From Cellulomonas sp. KRMCY2 (GTDB lineage: Bacteria > Actinomycetota > Actinomycetes > Actinomycetales > Cellulomonadaceae): a stretch of 64,000 nt of DNA. Where the stretch lies: positions 558,001-622,000 of the forward strand of contig NZ_JAGF01000001.1 of assembly GCF_000526515.1 (NCBI RefSeq), given 5' to 3'. This document shows, one piece after another, positions 63,665-64,000 of the stretch (its first letter is position 1; each line of letters starts with the position of its first letter). The translations under genes were made by a program, and so were the position numbers. The notes beneath the pieces are model-generated. The model was not told the DNA's origin, made no database searches, and saw nothing but the letters and a program-made list of their open reading frames with translations.

Positions 63665-64000
63665 TCATTGGTCGACTTGACTGTCGGGTTCGGACGGCTG
63701 CGGCTCAGCTGCACGTTGCGCCTGACGCATCGCGGCAGCTCGCTCCGCACGCCACTTCCGGTACTCCTCGACCTGTACGCGCTCGCGGTCCTCTGCCTCT
63801 GCCTCGGCGGAGGAGATCAGTCGGCGGTGCTCCTCGAGACTCGCTGCAGCGGGGAGGGTCCGAATCGCGTGCCGCTCGCGCCACGCCAGAAGCTCGATGG
63901 CAGAGGCCAGGAGTGACGGACCCGGGTCCGCGTCCGCGTCTTGGTAGATGTACTCCACGACCGGGGACCGCACGTACAGCTCGGCGAGCTCGGCAAGCCG
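63665..64000 (-). CDS. Unknown charged helical protein (partial, 5' end off window)
   Basis: Open to the right edge with a stop at 63665. The visible part includes RLAELAELYVRSPVVEYIYQ and a long charged helix, LEEHRRLISSAEAEAEDRERVQVEEYRKWRAERAAAM. It ends in a Gln/Pro/Glu-rich tail. A GTG at 63973 could serve as start but the sequence before it also reads as protein, so the gene probably continues beyond the window. No family recognised. Confidence 0.45.
   Translation of the reverse strand, partial: RLAELAELYVRSPVVEYIYQDADADPGPSLLASAIELLAWRERHAIRTLPAAASLEEHRRLISSAEAEAEDRERVQVEEYRKWRAERAAAMRQAQRAAEPQPSEPDSQVDQ

Overview
The window reads as chromosomal DNA of a very high-GC Gram-positive actinobacterium. 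GTG/ATG starts with GGAGG-type ribosome sites, 4-bp ATGA/GTGA gene overlaps, NarL-type two-component systems and FCD-GntR, LacI, PadR and MarR regulators all fit. The many sugar transport and glycoside hydrolase genes point towards a plant-polymer-degrading Micrococcales lineage (Cellulomonas-like); that placement is inference. There are no rRNA genes, complete tRNAs or CRISPR arrays. Layout: (1) 1-7.5 kb holds a MacB-type ABC exporter (permease running off the left edge) next to two two-component systems arranged tail to tail. (2) 7.7-15.7 kb is mixed housekeeping: M15 carboxypeptidase, aldo/keto reductase, GNAT, a cyclase-like protein, VOC protein, lipoprotein and a CPA2 antiporter. (3) 15.8-23.5 kb holds a secreted GH43 arabinanase behind its own operator, a MarR pair with a protein of unknown function, and a PadR-ABC-FtsX exporter operon. 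(4) 23.5-31.5 kb is a LacI-controlled ribose-type sugar ABC operon with a GH35-like beta-galactosidase. (5) 32-36 kb holds a secreted HNH nuclease and an insertion-sequence cluster: two intact IS481-family elements share one CTAG target site, beside a truncated third and a tRNA-fMet-like fragment. (6) 36-49 kb is a regulon for a sugar acid or lactone, with three copies of one operator sequence, a MalFG-type importer, a chain of seven genes that overlap by 4 bp, and a divergent arm ending in 2-oxoglutarate semialdehyde dehydrogenase and an FAH-family enzyme. (7) About 49-62 kb looks like an integrative element: a tRNA-Arg-like 3' fragment, an AT-richer five-gene cluster (DNA methylase, 57-aa protein, SMC-like ATPase, unknown 306-aa protein, SIR2-like NADase), a MobF relaxase preceded by reiterated CGTCATCG motifs, an excisionase and a tyrosine integrase. 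A DUF4145-type gene broken by an in-frame TGA follows. The most interesting candidate for an undescribed system is the methylase/SMC/SIR2 operon at 50,065-56,498. It has the logic of ABC-three-component or Lamassu-like abortive defence, but adds a co-transcribed DNA methylase, a very small coupled protein and a component I do not recognise.
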